Positions 13,083 to 23,142 of a DNA stretch of 64,000 nt are shown here, one piece after another (position 1 is the stretch's first letter; every line of letters begins with the position of its first letter). The stretch is from Pseudomonadota bacterium (lineage in GTDB: Bacteria > Pseudomonadota > Gammaproteobacteria > Xanthomonadales > Rhodanobacteraceae). The notes beneath the pieces were generated by a model. It was not told where the DNA came from and made no database searches. It saw nothing but the letters and a program-made list of their open reading frames with translations. The DNA lies in NCBI GenBank assembly GCA_021793575.1, contig JAJYSM010000006.1:17041-81040 (forward strand), written 5' to 3'. The position numbers and the translations under genes were made by a program.

Positions 13083-16073
13083 ATGCTGCAGACCAACGCC
13101 CCGGACATGTTTCCCGATAACAAAATGTGGCGAACACCCCCGGTCAGCAGAGCCTTCCGCCATGTGCCCGCAAGCCGCGAATGGCTGATGGCCACCTACC
13201 TGCTCTTCGCCTTGCTGGCCATGCTGTGCGGCGCACCGTGTCATGCATTTGCCAACCCACCGGCCAGCTCAAATGGGCTGCCCTCGGTCGCGTTCTACTA
13301 TGGCCTGGACCCACCGATCAACGCCCTGCAGGGGTTCGACTGGATCGTGGTTGACGGCAATGCGCGACTGCCCGCGGCCGTGTCGGGAGTCGGCCCGGGA
13401 CAGCAGGGCTCGACCTATTTCGGTTACGTCTCGGTCGGCGAAGTCACCGGGGCCGCCGATGCACCGAACCCGCCACCGGCAACCTGTGTCATCGGACAAA
13501 ACGGTGTATGGAAGTCGCGCATCCTGGATTTGCGCCTGGCCAGTTGTCGAGCATGGCTTTTCACCCAGCGGATAGCGCCACTGATCACGCGCGGATTCAG
13601 CCATTTCTTCCTCGACACCCTGGACAGCTACGAACTGGTGCTGACAGCGCCGGAACAACGGCAGGCCTATCAGGCAGGGATCGTGGCCCTGATCGAGCAC
13701 ATCCGCACGCAGCTGCCCCAAGCCGAGTTCATCCTCAATCGCGGATTCACGCTGCTCGATTCGCTCAGGCACAAGGGCGTCGTCGGGGTGGCTGCGGAGT
13801 CGCTCTATCGCGGCTGGGATCAGGCCAGTCAACGCTACGTCAAGGTGAAGCCCGCCGACACTGCATGGCTGAGGCAACAACTGTCGGCGGTCAGGTCGCG
13901 CGGGCTGGTGCCGATTGCCATCGACTACGTCGCGGATGACCAGCCCGACACGGCGCGGCAGACCGCCGGGCAAATCCTGACGGACGGCTTTGTTCCCTAT
14001 GTCACCAATGCGCTGCTCAATCGCGTCGGCGTGGGCGCGGTCACACCCGAGCCGCGCGAGATCCTGATGCTCTACGACGGCGCGGTCTCGCCGATGAACA
14101 CCAACGTCAACTGGTATGCAGCGATGGTGCTCAATCACATGGGCTACGCCACCCGTGCGCTCAACGTGGATACGCAGACCCTGCCGGACGTCCCGATGCA
14201 AGGCCGCATCGCCGGCGTGGTGACCTGGTTTTCGGGAAATGCTCTCAAACGGAGCGAACCTGTCTATCGCTGGCTTCGGCGTCAGATGGATGCCGGCGTG
14301 CCCGTGGCGGTGCTGGACGATTTCGGGTTTCCAGCCGACGCCCGCCATCTCGCTCCGCTTGGTCTGACCGCAGGACCGGAAGCATCGTCCGGATTGAAAG
14401 CCATCACCGTCAGCTCCCACGACGCCTCGCTGGTGGGATTCGAAACCCCAGTTCGCGCGCAGCCGGACGGTTTCACGCCGCTGCAGCTCACGCACGGCAG
14501 CGCCGGACTGACACTTGCCCGCGACGGGCAGCAGGAGACCGCGGTGGCGATCACCGCCTGGGGCGGCTACGCGCTCTCGCCCTATGTCGTGGCGTATCTG
14601 CCGCAAGGGGCACTGAACAAGAGCCAGTCACGCGCGCGCTGGATCCTCAACCCCTTTGCCTTTTTTCAGCAGGCCCTGCGGCTCGGCAAGCTGCCGGCCT
14701 TCGACACCACCACGGCCAGCGGCAATCGCCTGCTGTTCGCCCACTTCGATGGCGACGGCTTCGCATCAGCGTCGTTCGTACCCAAGTACTGGAACCAACC
14801 GGCGGCCAAGGTGATCCTGGACGCGATCCTGATGCGCTACCGGATTCCCACCGCCGCCTCGGTGATCGCCGGGGAATTCGTCGATGGCGGCCTGTATGGC
14901 CCGCAACACCTGGCCATCTACCGGCCGATCGCACGGGCGATATTCGCCCTGCCGTGGGTCGAGATCGGATCGCACACCTACTCGCATCCGTTCAACTGGC
15001 GCGCATTGGAACAGGACCCCGCCTTGTCCGCCGGTCTGCACGTCGAGCCCGGTGGCCCGGCTGGAAAAAGGGAGGAGTACGTCAATGCGCCCGGCATGAA
15101 ATACGGCTACAACCTGCCGGTTCCCGGCTACACCTTCAGTCCGCAGCAGGAGGTCAATGGTTCGGTGAGCATCATCAACGATCTGCTCGCACCACCCGGC
15201 AAGAAGGTGACGTTGTATCAATGGTCGGGGGACACCGATCCGGATGCCGAGGTCGTCGGACTGACCTACAAGGCCGGCCTGCTGAACATCAACGGCAACA
15301 ACAGCACCATCGATGAGCAATCCTCCTCGCTGACCAACGTGGTCCCGCTCGGGGTCTGGAAAGGGCACTATTTCCAGGTGTATGCCCCCGACGCCAACGA
15401 GGATCAGTTCACCCATGACTGGGCGCTGCCTTATTGCGGCTACAAGAAGGTGCTGCAGACCTTCCGCATGACCGAGTCACCGCGGCGCCTCGCGCCGATC
15501 AATATCTACTATCACTTCTACTCCGGCACGCGTCCTTGCGGTCTTGCCGCGCTCGAGTCCGTCTATGACTGGGCCACCAGGCAACCGACAACACCGGTTT
15601 TTCCATCGTATTACTCGAAAATTGCGCTGGGTTTCGAATATGCAGGCATCGCGCGGGACGGCGATGCCTATGTGCTGGGTGGCTATGGCGCGGACCAGAC
15701 CGTACGCATTGCGCAGAGCCGCGGCTATCCGGATTTCGCCCGCTCACGCAACATCGCCGGTTTCGACGACGCCAACCAGTCCCGCTATATCAGCCTTGGT
15801 CCGGATCGCGCCCGGCTGGTGCTCACCGCGACACCGCCCACCGAGCCCTATCTGGTGAGCGCCAATGCACCGGTCACCGCGCTCACGCGCCGGCACGGCA
15901 CCTTCGCACTGACGCTTGCAGGCCATGTGCCACTCAGGCTGACACTGGCCAACAGCCGGACTTGCCAGATCCGCTTCGAGGGCCACCCGGCCAGCACAGT
16001 CGCTGATGGCAATCGGCGCCAGTTCAGCTCGCCCCTGGTCGGAGGCCGGCTCGAGGTGGAGTGTCCGCATTGA
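13083..16073 (+). CDS. pelA: PelA: bifunctional glycoside hydrolase 114 / polysaccharide deacetylase
   Basis: GH114-like region (FLDTLDSYELV, VAAESLYRGWD) and deacetylase motifs LLFAHFDGDGFAS and IGSHTYSHPFNW; first gene of a pel-order operon. The start may be 13125 (MWRTPPV). Confidence 0.9.
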   Translation: MLQTNAPDMFPDNKMWRTPPVSRAFRHVPASREWLMATYLLFALLAMLCGAPCHAFANPPASSNGLPSVAFYYGLDPPINALQGFDWIVVDGNARLPAAVSGVGPGQQGSTYFGYVSVGEVTGAADAPNPPPATCVIGQNGVWKSRILDLRLASCRAWLFTQRIAPLITRGFSHFFLDTLDSYELVLTAPEQRQAYQAGIVALIEHIRTQLPQAEFILNRGFTLLDSLRHKGVVGVAAESLYRGWDQASQRYVKVKPADTAWLRQQLSAVRSRGLVPIAIDYVADDQPDTARQTAGQILTDGFVPYVTNALLNRVGVGAVTPEPREILMLYDGAVSPMNTNVNWYAAMVLNHMGYATRALNVDTQTLPDVPMQGRIAGVVTWFSGNALKRSEPVYRWLRRQMDAGVPVAVLDDFGFPADARHLAPLGLTAGPEASSGLKAITVSSHDASLVGFETPVRAQPDGFTPLQLTHGSAGLTLARDGQQETAVAITAWGGYALSPYVVAYLPQGALNKSQSRARWILNPFAFFQQALRLGKLPAFDTTTASGNRLLFAHFDGDGFASASFVPKYWNQPAAKVILDAILMRYRIPTAASVIAGEFVDGGLYGPQHLAIYRPIARAIFALPWVEIGSHTYSHPFNWRALEQDPALSAGLHVEPGGPAGKREEYVNAPGMKYGYNLPVPGYTFSPQQEVNGSVSIINDLLAPPGKKVTLYQWSGDTDPDAEVVGLTYKAGLLNINGNNSTIDEQSSSLTNVVPLGVWKGHYFQVYAPDANEDQFTHDWALPYCGYKKVLQTFRMTESPRRLAPINIYYHFYSGTRPCGLAALESVYDWATRQPTTPVFPSYYSKIALGFEYAGIARDGDAYVLGGYGADQTVRIAQSRGYPDFARSRNIAGFDDANQSRYISLGPDRARLVLTATPPTEPYLVSANAPVTALTRRHGTFALTLAGHVPLRLTLANSRTCQIRFEGHPASTVADGNRRQFSSPLVGGRLEVECPH

Positions 16074-17290
16074 TGACCGCCACCCGGCCACGCACCTCGC
16101 GCTACCGGAGACACGTCACTCCGCAACTCACGACCCATTTCATCGGGTCGGGACAAATCGTTGCCCTGTGCCTTTTCATCGCGGTGCTTGCCGTGCTGCT
16201 GTTCCCGAAGGAATTCATCAACCAGCAACTGCATTCGGGCGCCCCGCCCCACGCAGCCACCATCGCTTACCTGCAGCTGCTGCTGCGTGCCCAGCCAAGC
16301 GACCGGACCATCCGCCTGCAGCTGGTGCATGAACGTCTTCGCGCCGGACAGCTGGAGGCTGCCGAAGCGGCGCTGGCACCGCTGATCAACCGCGCCGGCC
16401 CGGCAAGCCCACCGGTTGCAGCGCTGTGGCTGAGCCTGCGCCGGGCGCAGTTTGTTGCCATTCCACCCGGCTCGCCGCGCCGCGAACAGGCACGTGCCGA
16501 CTACGCCCGCGCGCTGGATCATCTCGGCAGCCGGCTGACCCTCACCGACCAGTTGGTCGAGACTCGCCACGCCATCGCCGCCGGGCTGTACGACACCGCT
16601 GCCCGCATGGCCGGACGGCTGCTGGCCGCCACCGCCCCACCAGTCCGGGGCCATTCGGGCAACCGGCCGGAACCGGATCGCGTGCCCCCTGCGCCCGAGT
16701 TGGCCGCTGCGCCGACTGGCGCCCCGCCACGGATCGCGATGCCGCACAGTCCGGGGGCGGGCATCGAGCGGCTGGTTGGTCTGGTCTGGGCGTCCAGGCT
16801 GGCCAGTGTCAACCGCGCCGACAGCGTGGCGCCGCACAAGGCGCTCACCCTGACGGACATCCATGAGCAGGCATTCGACGCCTTGTTGCAGAGCCATCTG
16901 GCAGCCGGCAAGCCGCAGGAGGCCGTGCGCGCGGCCCAGGCACAATTGCCCGCCCTCGACCCGGCCCAAGTCGACTGGACCCGGCTCATGCAGATCGCGG
17001 CATGGGCCAACCAGCCCTCGGCCGAGGCGGACTTCGCCCAACGCTGGCTGGCCAGCGCCCACGATGACACGGCACGCTGGGCGGCGTTCCAGGCGCTGAT
17101 CCAGGCTTACCTGTCCGCCGATCATCCGCGTCAGGCGCTTGCGGCCGCGGCCGCGAACCTGGACCGGATGCCGGGCACCACGGCACTGTGGCGCTGCATG
17201 ACACGCCTGGCCATGCAGGCCGGTGACAGCGCAAAGTCAGTGGAGTACGCCCGGCGACTGGTGCATCTGGGAGATCTCCGTGTCCACTGA
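16073..17290 (+). CDS. TPR-like membrane protein equivalent to the N-terminal TPR part of PelB
   Basis: TGATG overlap with pelA; N-terminal TM IVALCLFIAVLAVLLFP followed by helical repeats; lies in the pelB position. Confidence 0.7.
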   Translation: MTATRPRTSRYRRHVTPQLTTHFIGSGQIVALCLFIAVLAVLLFPKEFINQQLHSGAPPHAATIAYLQLLLRAQPSDRTIRLQLVHERLRAGQLEAAEAALAPLINRAGPASPPVAALWLSLRRAQFVAIPPGSPRREQARADYARALDHLGSRLTLTDQLVETRHAIAAGLYDTAARMAGRLLAATAPPVRGHSGNRPEPDRVPPAPELAAAPTGAPPRIAMPHSPGAGIERLVGLVWASRLASVNRADSVAPHKALTLTDIHEQAFDALLQSHLAAGKPQEAVRAAQAQLPALDPAQVDWTRLMQIAAWANQPSAEADFAQRWLASAHDDTARWAAFQALIQAYLSADHPRQALAAAAANLDRMPGTTALWRCMTRLAMQAGDSAKSVEYARRLVHLGDLRVH

Positions 17291-20147
17291 GCCATCCGGG
17301 GAGATGCCAGCGACTGCACCGCGATGGCCACGCACCGGCGGCTGGCTGGCACTGAGCCTGACCCTGGCGGCGTTGCCGGTCGCGGGTATCGCCCTGGTTC
17401 CCGCCAAGGTACCGCCACACGACGCGCCCCAGGCGGTCAACCTGGCAGACTACGATCTCGCGTGGCGGGCGTTTCTCGGCGCCGGCCAACTCGACGATGC
17501 CATCACGCTGGCCACGCAGGCACTGGCGGCCTACCCGGACAGCGTGCTCTGGCATCGCCGGCTGGCCAGTGCCGCCGAGCAGCACAACGATGACGCGCTG
17601 GCCGCACGCAACTACGCCTGGCTGGCGACCACCGGCCAGCAGGGCGACCAGCTTGAACACGCCATCGCGCTGACCACCGCCACCCAGCAGTTCGACACGG
17701 CCATACAGCTGATGCGCCAGCGCGCCGCCGAAGAACCTTTCAACGCCGACCACTGGAAGGCGCTGGTCGCGGCGATGCTCAATCTCGGCCACTTCGATCA
17801 GGCGCTGAGCGTCCTCGAGCAAGCCGACCAGCGCCACCCGCGCGAGTTCTTTCTGAGCCAGCAGGCAGACGTTCTGGCGCTGGTCGGTCGGCCCGAAGAG
17901 CGCGTAGCCGTGTTGCGGCGGATGATTGCGCGCTATGGTGCCGAACCGCAAACCATCCTCCAGCTGGCATCGATGGAGTATGCCCAGGGGCATCTCGAAC
18001 AGGCGCTGGCAACGCTGCGTCAGGCTCAGGCCACCGCCACTGCGCACGACACGGCCTACTGGCAGACGCTGAGCTCGCTGGCGTGGATGCTGCAGGATTT
18101 CGGTAGCGCCGCAGACGCCAGCCGAATTCTGGTGCGGGCCGGCACGGCGCAAGCGGATGACTACCAGCGCCTGTACCGGATTCACGTCACCACCGATCCC
18201 GCGGTGGCCTATGCCTATGCGCTGATCGGCTGGCGCCAGACCCATGCCGCCCCGTTGTTTTTCCAGGCGCTGGCCGCCGCCAACCGGCTCGATCGAAGCG
18301 CCTTGAGTCAAACCCTGTTCGCCAGCCTGCGGCCGCAGGATCGCGCCACGCTCGGCGCACAACCGCAGTTCTGGGTGCAGTGGGCGCAAGTGGCTCATCG
18401 GGAGGGGCATGACTCGCTCGCCCGCAGCCGCTATGCACAGGCACTGCGACGGGCACCGTCTGATGCGAACGTGGTGGCCGGTTATCTGTGGCTGCTTGTC
18501 GACAGCCGCGACATCGCGCCATTGAGTGTGCTGACTCGCCGCTGGGCAGGTCGACTGCGCGTCGACCCGGCTGTCCGCGAGGCGCTGACAGCCGCCCTCG
18601 CCCTGCTCGATCAACCCAGCCGCGCCTTGGCCTTGCTGCGCCCGGACCGATTTTCCCATCGCGATGACCCGGCCTGGCTGATGCAATACGCCGACCTGCT
18701 CGATCAAGGCGACCGCCCCGACGCCGCGCAGGCGATCCGGCGCCAGGCGGTCAAACCGCTGCAGCGGCAAGCCGCCTCGGCACTGGCCAAGCTGACACCA
18801 GGGCAACGCGAGCACCGGGTGACCCTGATCAGCCGGCTCAGGCCCGGCGATCCGACCCGGCGCGCCATGCGACCGCTGGTGGACAACCCGGCCGACGCCG
18901 GCGCGCGCGAGCAGGTGCTCGCCTGGACCATCGCACTGGACAGCCCGGAGGCAACCCGCCTCTGGCTGACCCGCCAGTACGCCACGACCAAGGCACCTGC
19001 CTGGGCACGCCTGAGCCAGGCCCTGACCACCGACAACGACAGTGCCAGCATGCTCCTGCTGGCCGCCGATGCCGATAATCTGCCGCACCGCGATCGCGTC
19101 ACTGCTGCCAACAAGCTGGGCTGGAAATCGCAGGCGCTGACCCTCGCCTACCGCGGGCTCGAAGGCGAGCCGGACGACCGTCAGCTTGAACAGCAGTTCC
19201 AGAAACTGGCTGTCGCGCAAGCCGACACGTTTGGCAGCTCGTTGCACGAACGACACGGCAGCGGGCTTGAGGCGTTCGATGCCGGCCTGGACTCGCGCAC
19301 CTGGGTCACCCCTGCGATTGCCGTGGATGTCACGGCCTACCGCTTCCGCCAGACGCGCTACGACGTCACCCAGCTCGGCACGATCCCGGCGTACGGGCAA
19401 TACGCTTCGGTGCAGCTGCTCCAGCAGCTGCACCGCGGCGAACGCGGCTTGTCGCTTGGCGCCGGGCGCAATCTTGCTGCGTATGACCAACTGGGAGCGT
19501 TCACCCGCTACCGGGCGACGCGCAACCTGCAACTGGGGCTTGCCATCGACTACGGTGCGCGCGTCAACGACACCGTGCCGCTGGCGATCGCCGGACTGAT
19601 GGATCGCCTGAGAGGCACCGCCGAGTACCAGTGGTCCGCCCAAGACAGTCTGGCCGCGACGGCCACGCTGGGCCGCCTGCGGGCACAGGGTGGCGGCTGG
19701 CTCGGCAACCGGCAGAGTCTCGATCTGGAGTACCGTCACAAGCTGTGGCTGGCTCCTCCGGATTTCACCCTGATCGCCACCGCCACCGATGCGCGCTACC
19801 AGCGGGCACCGTCCGTACCGAACGCACTCTTGCATCTGGTGCCGGCGGGGCAGCCCGCCGACACCAGCTTCTTCGTGCCGCGCAGTTATGCCCAGGCCTG
19901 CGTCGGCGTCGGCTTCAATGAAGATTTTCTGGAGGCATGGAGTGACCAGTTGCGTCTGTTCGGCCATGCCAGCGCCTGTCACAACTCGGTATCCGGCCCG
20001 GGTGCCTCGGTGAATGCCGGCGTGGCCGCACCCGTGCTCGGGCCGGATCACCTCAGCCTCGGACTGGGCTACTCCAGCAATACCGGTGCGACCAGCAGCC
20101 AGAGCCTGAGCGCTTTCCTCAACTACCGCTACTATTTCACGCCATGA
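17280..20147 (+). CDS. pelB: PelB C-terminal part: TPR domain plus outer-membrane beta-barrel
   Basis: Overlapping GTG start (or ATG 17304); signal/TM LALSLTLAALPVAGIALVPA; TPR region; C-terminal beta-barrel pattern ending SLSAFLNYRYYFTP. Confidence 0.85.
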   Translation: MSTEPSGEMPATAPRWPRTGGWLALSLTLAALPVAGIALVPAKVPPHDAPQAVNLADYDLAWRAFLGAGQLDDAITLATQALAAYPDSVLWHRRLASAAEQHNDDALAARNYAWLATTGQQGDQLEHAIALTTATQQFDTAIQLMRQRAAEEPFNADHWKALVAAMLNLGHFDQALSVLEQADQRHPREFFLSQQADVLALVGRPEERVAVLRRMIARYGAEPQTILQLASMEYAQGHLEQALATLRQAQATATAHDTAYWQTLSSLAWMLQDFGSAADASRILVRAGTAQADDYQRLYRIHVTTDPAVAYAYALIGWRQTHAAPLFFQALAAANRLDRSALSQTLFASLRPQDRATLGAQPQFWVQWAQVAHREGHDSLARSRYAQALRRAPSDANVVAGYLWLLVDSRDIAPLSVLTRRWAGRLRVDPAVREALTAALALLDQPSRALALLRPDRFSHRDDPAWLMQYADLLDQGDRPDAAQAIRRQAVKPLQRQAASALAKLTPGQREHRVTLISRLRPGDPTRRAMRPLVDNPADAGAREQVLAWTIALDSPEATRLWLTRQYATTKAPAWARLSQALTTDNDSASMLLLAADADNLPHRDRVTAANKLGWKSQALTLAYRGLEGEPDDRQLEQQFQKLAVAQADTFGSSLHERHGSGLEAFDAGLDSRTWVTPAIAVDVTAYRFRQTRYDVTQLGTIPAYGQYASVQLLQQLHRGERGLSLGAGRNLAAYDQLGAFTRYRATRNLQLGLAIDYGARVNDTVPLAIAGLMDRLRGTAEYQWSAQDSLAATATLGRLRAQGGGWLGNRQSLDLEYRHKLWLAPPDFTLIATATDARYQRAPSVPNALLHLVPAGQPADTSFFVPRSYAQACVGVGFNEDFLEAWSDQLRLFGHASACHNSVSGPGASVNAGVAAPVLGPDHLSLGLGYSSNTGATSSQSLSAFLNYRYYFTP

Positions 20148-20194
20148 TCGATGGCTCCGCCACGGCCGTCAGGCCACGTTTGCGAGGAACGCTG

Positions 20195-20746
20195 ATGAAA
20201 CGCCTTTCCGACCTGTATCGACTCGTCCGGCTGTCCCTGCTGTTTGCCGGGCTGATCCTGCTCGGTGCCTGCGCCAGCAGCAGCTTTCGCGCCGCGCCGG
20301 CACCGACCGTCGATCACGCGGCAACCTGGGTCGTGGCGCCGCTGATCAACAATACCGCCACGCCCTACGCCGGACAGCGTGCGGCCCGGCTGATCCGCGC
20401 CCTGCTGGCCCAGCGCGCGACCGGCCAGGTACTGTTGCCGCCGCCGGAGCCTGACGCCGGTGGCCTGCCCACCGACAATGGGGAGGCGGCCGAACAGGCG
20501 GCGCGCGCTTTTGCCTCGCAACAAGGTGCCCGTTACCTGGTCAGCGGCAGCGTTGACGAATGGCAATACAAAATCGGACTGGACGGCCAACCGGCAGTCG
20601 GCTTCACGCTGACCCTGGTCGACATCAACTCAGGCAAGACCTTGTGGACCGGCGCGGCATCAGCCAGTGGCGGCAGCCGCGAGGGTGTCGCCGTGCTGGC
20701 CCAGAAAACCCTGGATCGCCTGATCGCTCGCCTGACAGGCAAATGA
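20195..20746 (+). CDS. pelC: PelC: exopolysaccharide lipoprotein
   Basis: Lipobox LLGAC; WVVAPLINNT and YLVSGSVDEWQYKIGLDG; position in the operon. Confidence 0.85.
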   Translation: MKRLSDLYRLVRLSLLFAGLILLGACASSSFRAAPAPTVDHAATWVVAPLINNTATPYAGQRAARLIRALLAQRATGQVLLPPPEPDAGGLPTDNGEAAEQAARAFASQQGARYLVSGSVDEWQYKIGLDGQPAVGFTLTLVDINSGKTLWTGAASASGGSREGVAVLAQKTLDRLIARLTGK

Positions 20747-20870
20747 GGCTGAACCGCATGCCGCGATTGCGCCGACGGCCGAGGCCCGCCGGCGACACCT
20801 TTGCCGTGCCGGTCGGACAGGTGCGATCTGCGCTCAGGTCGCGTGCCTCCTCTACCCACTGACGGCTTTC

Positions 20871-22163
20871 ATGGACCCGGTGCTTTCCTCCATCCTGAAA
20901 AAGTCACTTGAGTCAGCACTGCTGCCCTTGCTGGCGCTGGGCGTGCTGTACCTGTGGAACGGCGCGCACTTCGATTACCCCTGGTGGTGGCTGGCACCGC
21001 TGGCGATCGCGCTGCGCTACGGCGTGGCCTACGGCGTCGGCTCGGGGCTGGTGCTGGTGATCGGCAATTTCGTCGAGATCTGGTTTCTCGGCATGGCTCG
21101 CTCACAGCCCGGCGGCGAGATCATCGGGGGGCTCATCGCCACCTACCTCGCCGGGCTCTACGCCAGCCATTCGCAAAGCCGCCTGATCGAGGCCAATTCC
21201 AGCCTGGATTATCTGGAGCAGCGACTGGAGTCGCTCACCCGCGTTTTCTATGTGACCCGACTCTCGCATGCCCGACTCGAAGAAAACCTGATCACCAAGT
21301 CCTACGACCTGCGCACGGCACTGGACTCCATCGCCGCCGAGCTGGGGAAGTCCGAACTGCCGGGAGGTCAACTCCCGCAACGACCGCTCGGGCATATCCT
21401 GCAAATGCTCGCCTATTACGGGCGACTCGGTACCACCGGCGTATTTCAGGTGACCGGCAACCGCCGGGCACAGCCCGAGCCGCAGGCATACATCGGCCCG
21501 CACTTCGTGCTCGATGTGAACGATCCGCTGGTCACCGGCGTCATCGAAAATCAGCAACTGGCCTATTACTCGGTCGACCAGATTCTGGCAGGACAGGCCT
21601 CCGCCTATCGGGTGGTGCTGCCGATGAGCGCTGCCGACGGCACCCTGCTGGCGTTGATCGTGGTGGTTGAGCTGCCTCTGCTGGCGGTGGATGAGGAAAA
21701 CCTGCTGACGCTTGCCGCGATGACCGCCTTCGTGGCCGACGCCATGCGTGCCGGCCAGCTCAGTCACGCCGTGCGACGCACGGTGCCGGCATGCCCGCCC
21801 GAATTCGCGCTGGAATGGGCGCGACTGGGGCATCTGCGCCAACGCGCCGAGGTGCACTCCGCATGGGTCATGCTGTCGCCTGGCAGTGACGCACATGACG
21901 GCGTCGTCGATCTGATTCATTCCGCCCGACGGGGGCTCGACCAGTACTGGCGATCTCCGCTGGAGCCGTCGCAACCGGGGCTCTTGATCCTGTTGGCACT
22001 GGCTGGTCAAGGCGCGACCGCCGGTTTCCTGCAGCGGATTGATGCACTCTGCCGGGAAAATTTCGGCAAACCCCTGCGCGACCTCGGCTGGAGCGTCCGC
22101 CACGGCCAGATCCGCAAGGGGACGGGCGCGGAACTCATGGCCCTGCTGCAGCGGGAGGGCTGA
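20871..22163 (+). CDS. pelD: PelD: membrane GAF / degenerate GGDEF c-di-GMP receptor
   Basis: N-terminal TM helices, GAF region, RxxD motif (RGLD) at 21930-21941; operon position. Confidence 0.9.
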   Translation: MDPVLSSILKKSLESALLPLLALGVLYLWNGAHFDYPWWWLAPLAIALRYGVAYGVGSGLVLVIGNFVEIWFLGMARSQPGGEIIGGLIATYLAGLYASHSQSRLIEANSSLDYLEQRLESLTRVFYVTRLSHARLEENLITKSYDLRTALDSIAAELGKSELPGGQLPQRPLGHILQMLAYYGRLGTTGVFQVTGNRRAQPEPQAYIGPHFVLDVNDPLVTGVIENQQLAYYSVDQILAGQASAYRVVLPMSAADGTLLALIVVVELPLLAVDEENLLTLAAMTAFVADAMRAGQLSHAVRRTVPACPPEFALEWARLGHLRQRAEVHSAWVMLSPGSDAHDGVVDLIHSARRGLDQYWRSPLEPSQPGLLILLALAGQGATAGFLQRIDALCRENFGKPLRDLGWSVRHGQIRKGTGAELMALLQREG

Positions 22164-22164
22164 G

Positions 22165-23142
22165 ATGAGCGCAAACCTCGATCTGCTCGCAGGATGGCTT
22201 GCCACCGGCAGCCACAACGCGCATGCCTTGCTGCTGCACACCCTGCTGCTCAACGCCGTGGCGAGCGCCTTGCTGGCAGCCATCGGTCTCGGCCTGCGTC
22301 CCCCGAACCGACGCCAGCGCTGGTACCGGGATTATCTCGCGCTGCTCGGCACCGGCCTGCTGATACCGTTGCTGGGACCGATCCTCATGCTGCTGGCATT
22401 GCTGCTGTTCAACCAGCTCAGCCACCGCAACGATCCTGCCAAGGCACAGCAGCTCGTCACTTCGCCGTTCGTTCCTGAACGCCCGCGACCGGTCGTGCAT
22501 TTCGGCGTCGGCGGAACGATCCGCGGCTTGCGGACAGGAGCGTTCGACACCGACAAATCCATTCGCGCGCTGATGATCATCGAGCAGAAACGCAGCGCAC
22601 ATACTTCCCAAGTGTTGTTCGATACGCTGGGCCATCCGGATGAGAGTGTCCGGCTCACCGCGGCCGGCCTGCTGGATCGACGCGAGTCCAGACTGCTGCA
22701 CATGATCCGCCGGGTCGAGAAGACCATCGAAAGCATCGAGACATCCGCGACCGCCAGAGCAGCCGCGCTGCATCTGGAGGCGGCCCATCTGAATGCGGAA
22801 ATGCTGTATCTGCGCGTGGCGCGCGAAGGCATGGCCCGCCTGTACGTGGAGCGCTGGCGGCATCATCTGGACCTCGCCGAACCGCTGTACGGTCACCAGC
22901 CGGACTGGCTGATCTCCAAGGCGCGCTGGCTGGAACAGTGCAGGCTGCCTGGCAGCACCGTGCTTTACGAGCGCGCCTTCGAAGCCGGTGCGGCACCGGC
23001 GCGGGTGATGCCGTATCTGGCCGAGCGCCAGTGGGACGCACGCAACTACGTCCAATTGCGCCGTCTGGCCGATGCCGGCGATCTGTTCGCGGCACTTCCC
23101 ATTGCCGGGATCATCCGGCGCCGCTGGAGCCATCCGGCATGA
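22165..23142 (+). CDS. pelE: PelE: membrane protein with TPR-like region
   Basis: Two N-terminal TM segments then a helical domain; between pelD and pelF. Confidence 0.85.
   Translation: MSANLDLLAGWLATGSHNAHALLLHTLLLNAVASALLAAIGLGLRPPNRRQRWYRDYLALLGTGLLIPLLGPILMLLALLLFNQLSHRNDPAKAQQLVTSPFVPERPRPVVHFGVGGTIRGLRTGAFDTDKSIRALMIIEQKRSAHTSQVLFDTLGHPDESVRLTAAGLLDRRESRLLHMIRRVEKTIESIETSATARAAALHLEAAHLNAEMLYLRVAREGMARLYVERWRHHLDLAEPLYGHQPDWLISKARWLEQCRLPGSTVLYERAFEAGAAPARVMPYLAERQWDARNYVQLRRLADAGDLFAALPIAGIIRRRWSHPA

Noticed and set aside
16986-20051. 1021-aa minus-strand ORF
   Set aside because: Antisense to the PelB region; no recognisable motifs; composition typical of a shadow frame.
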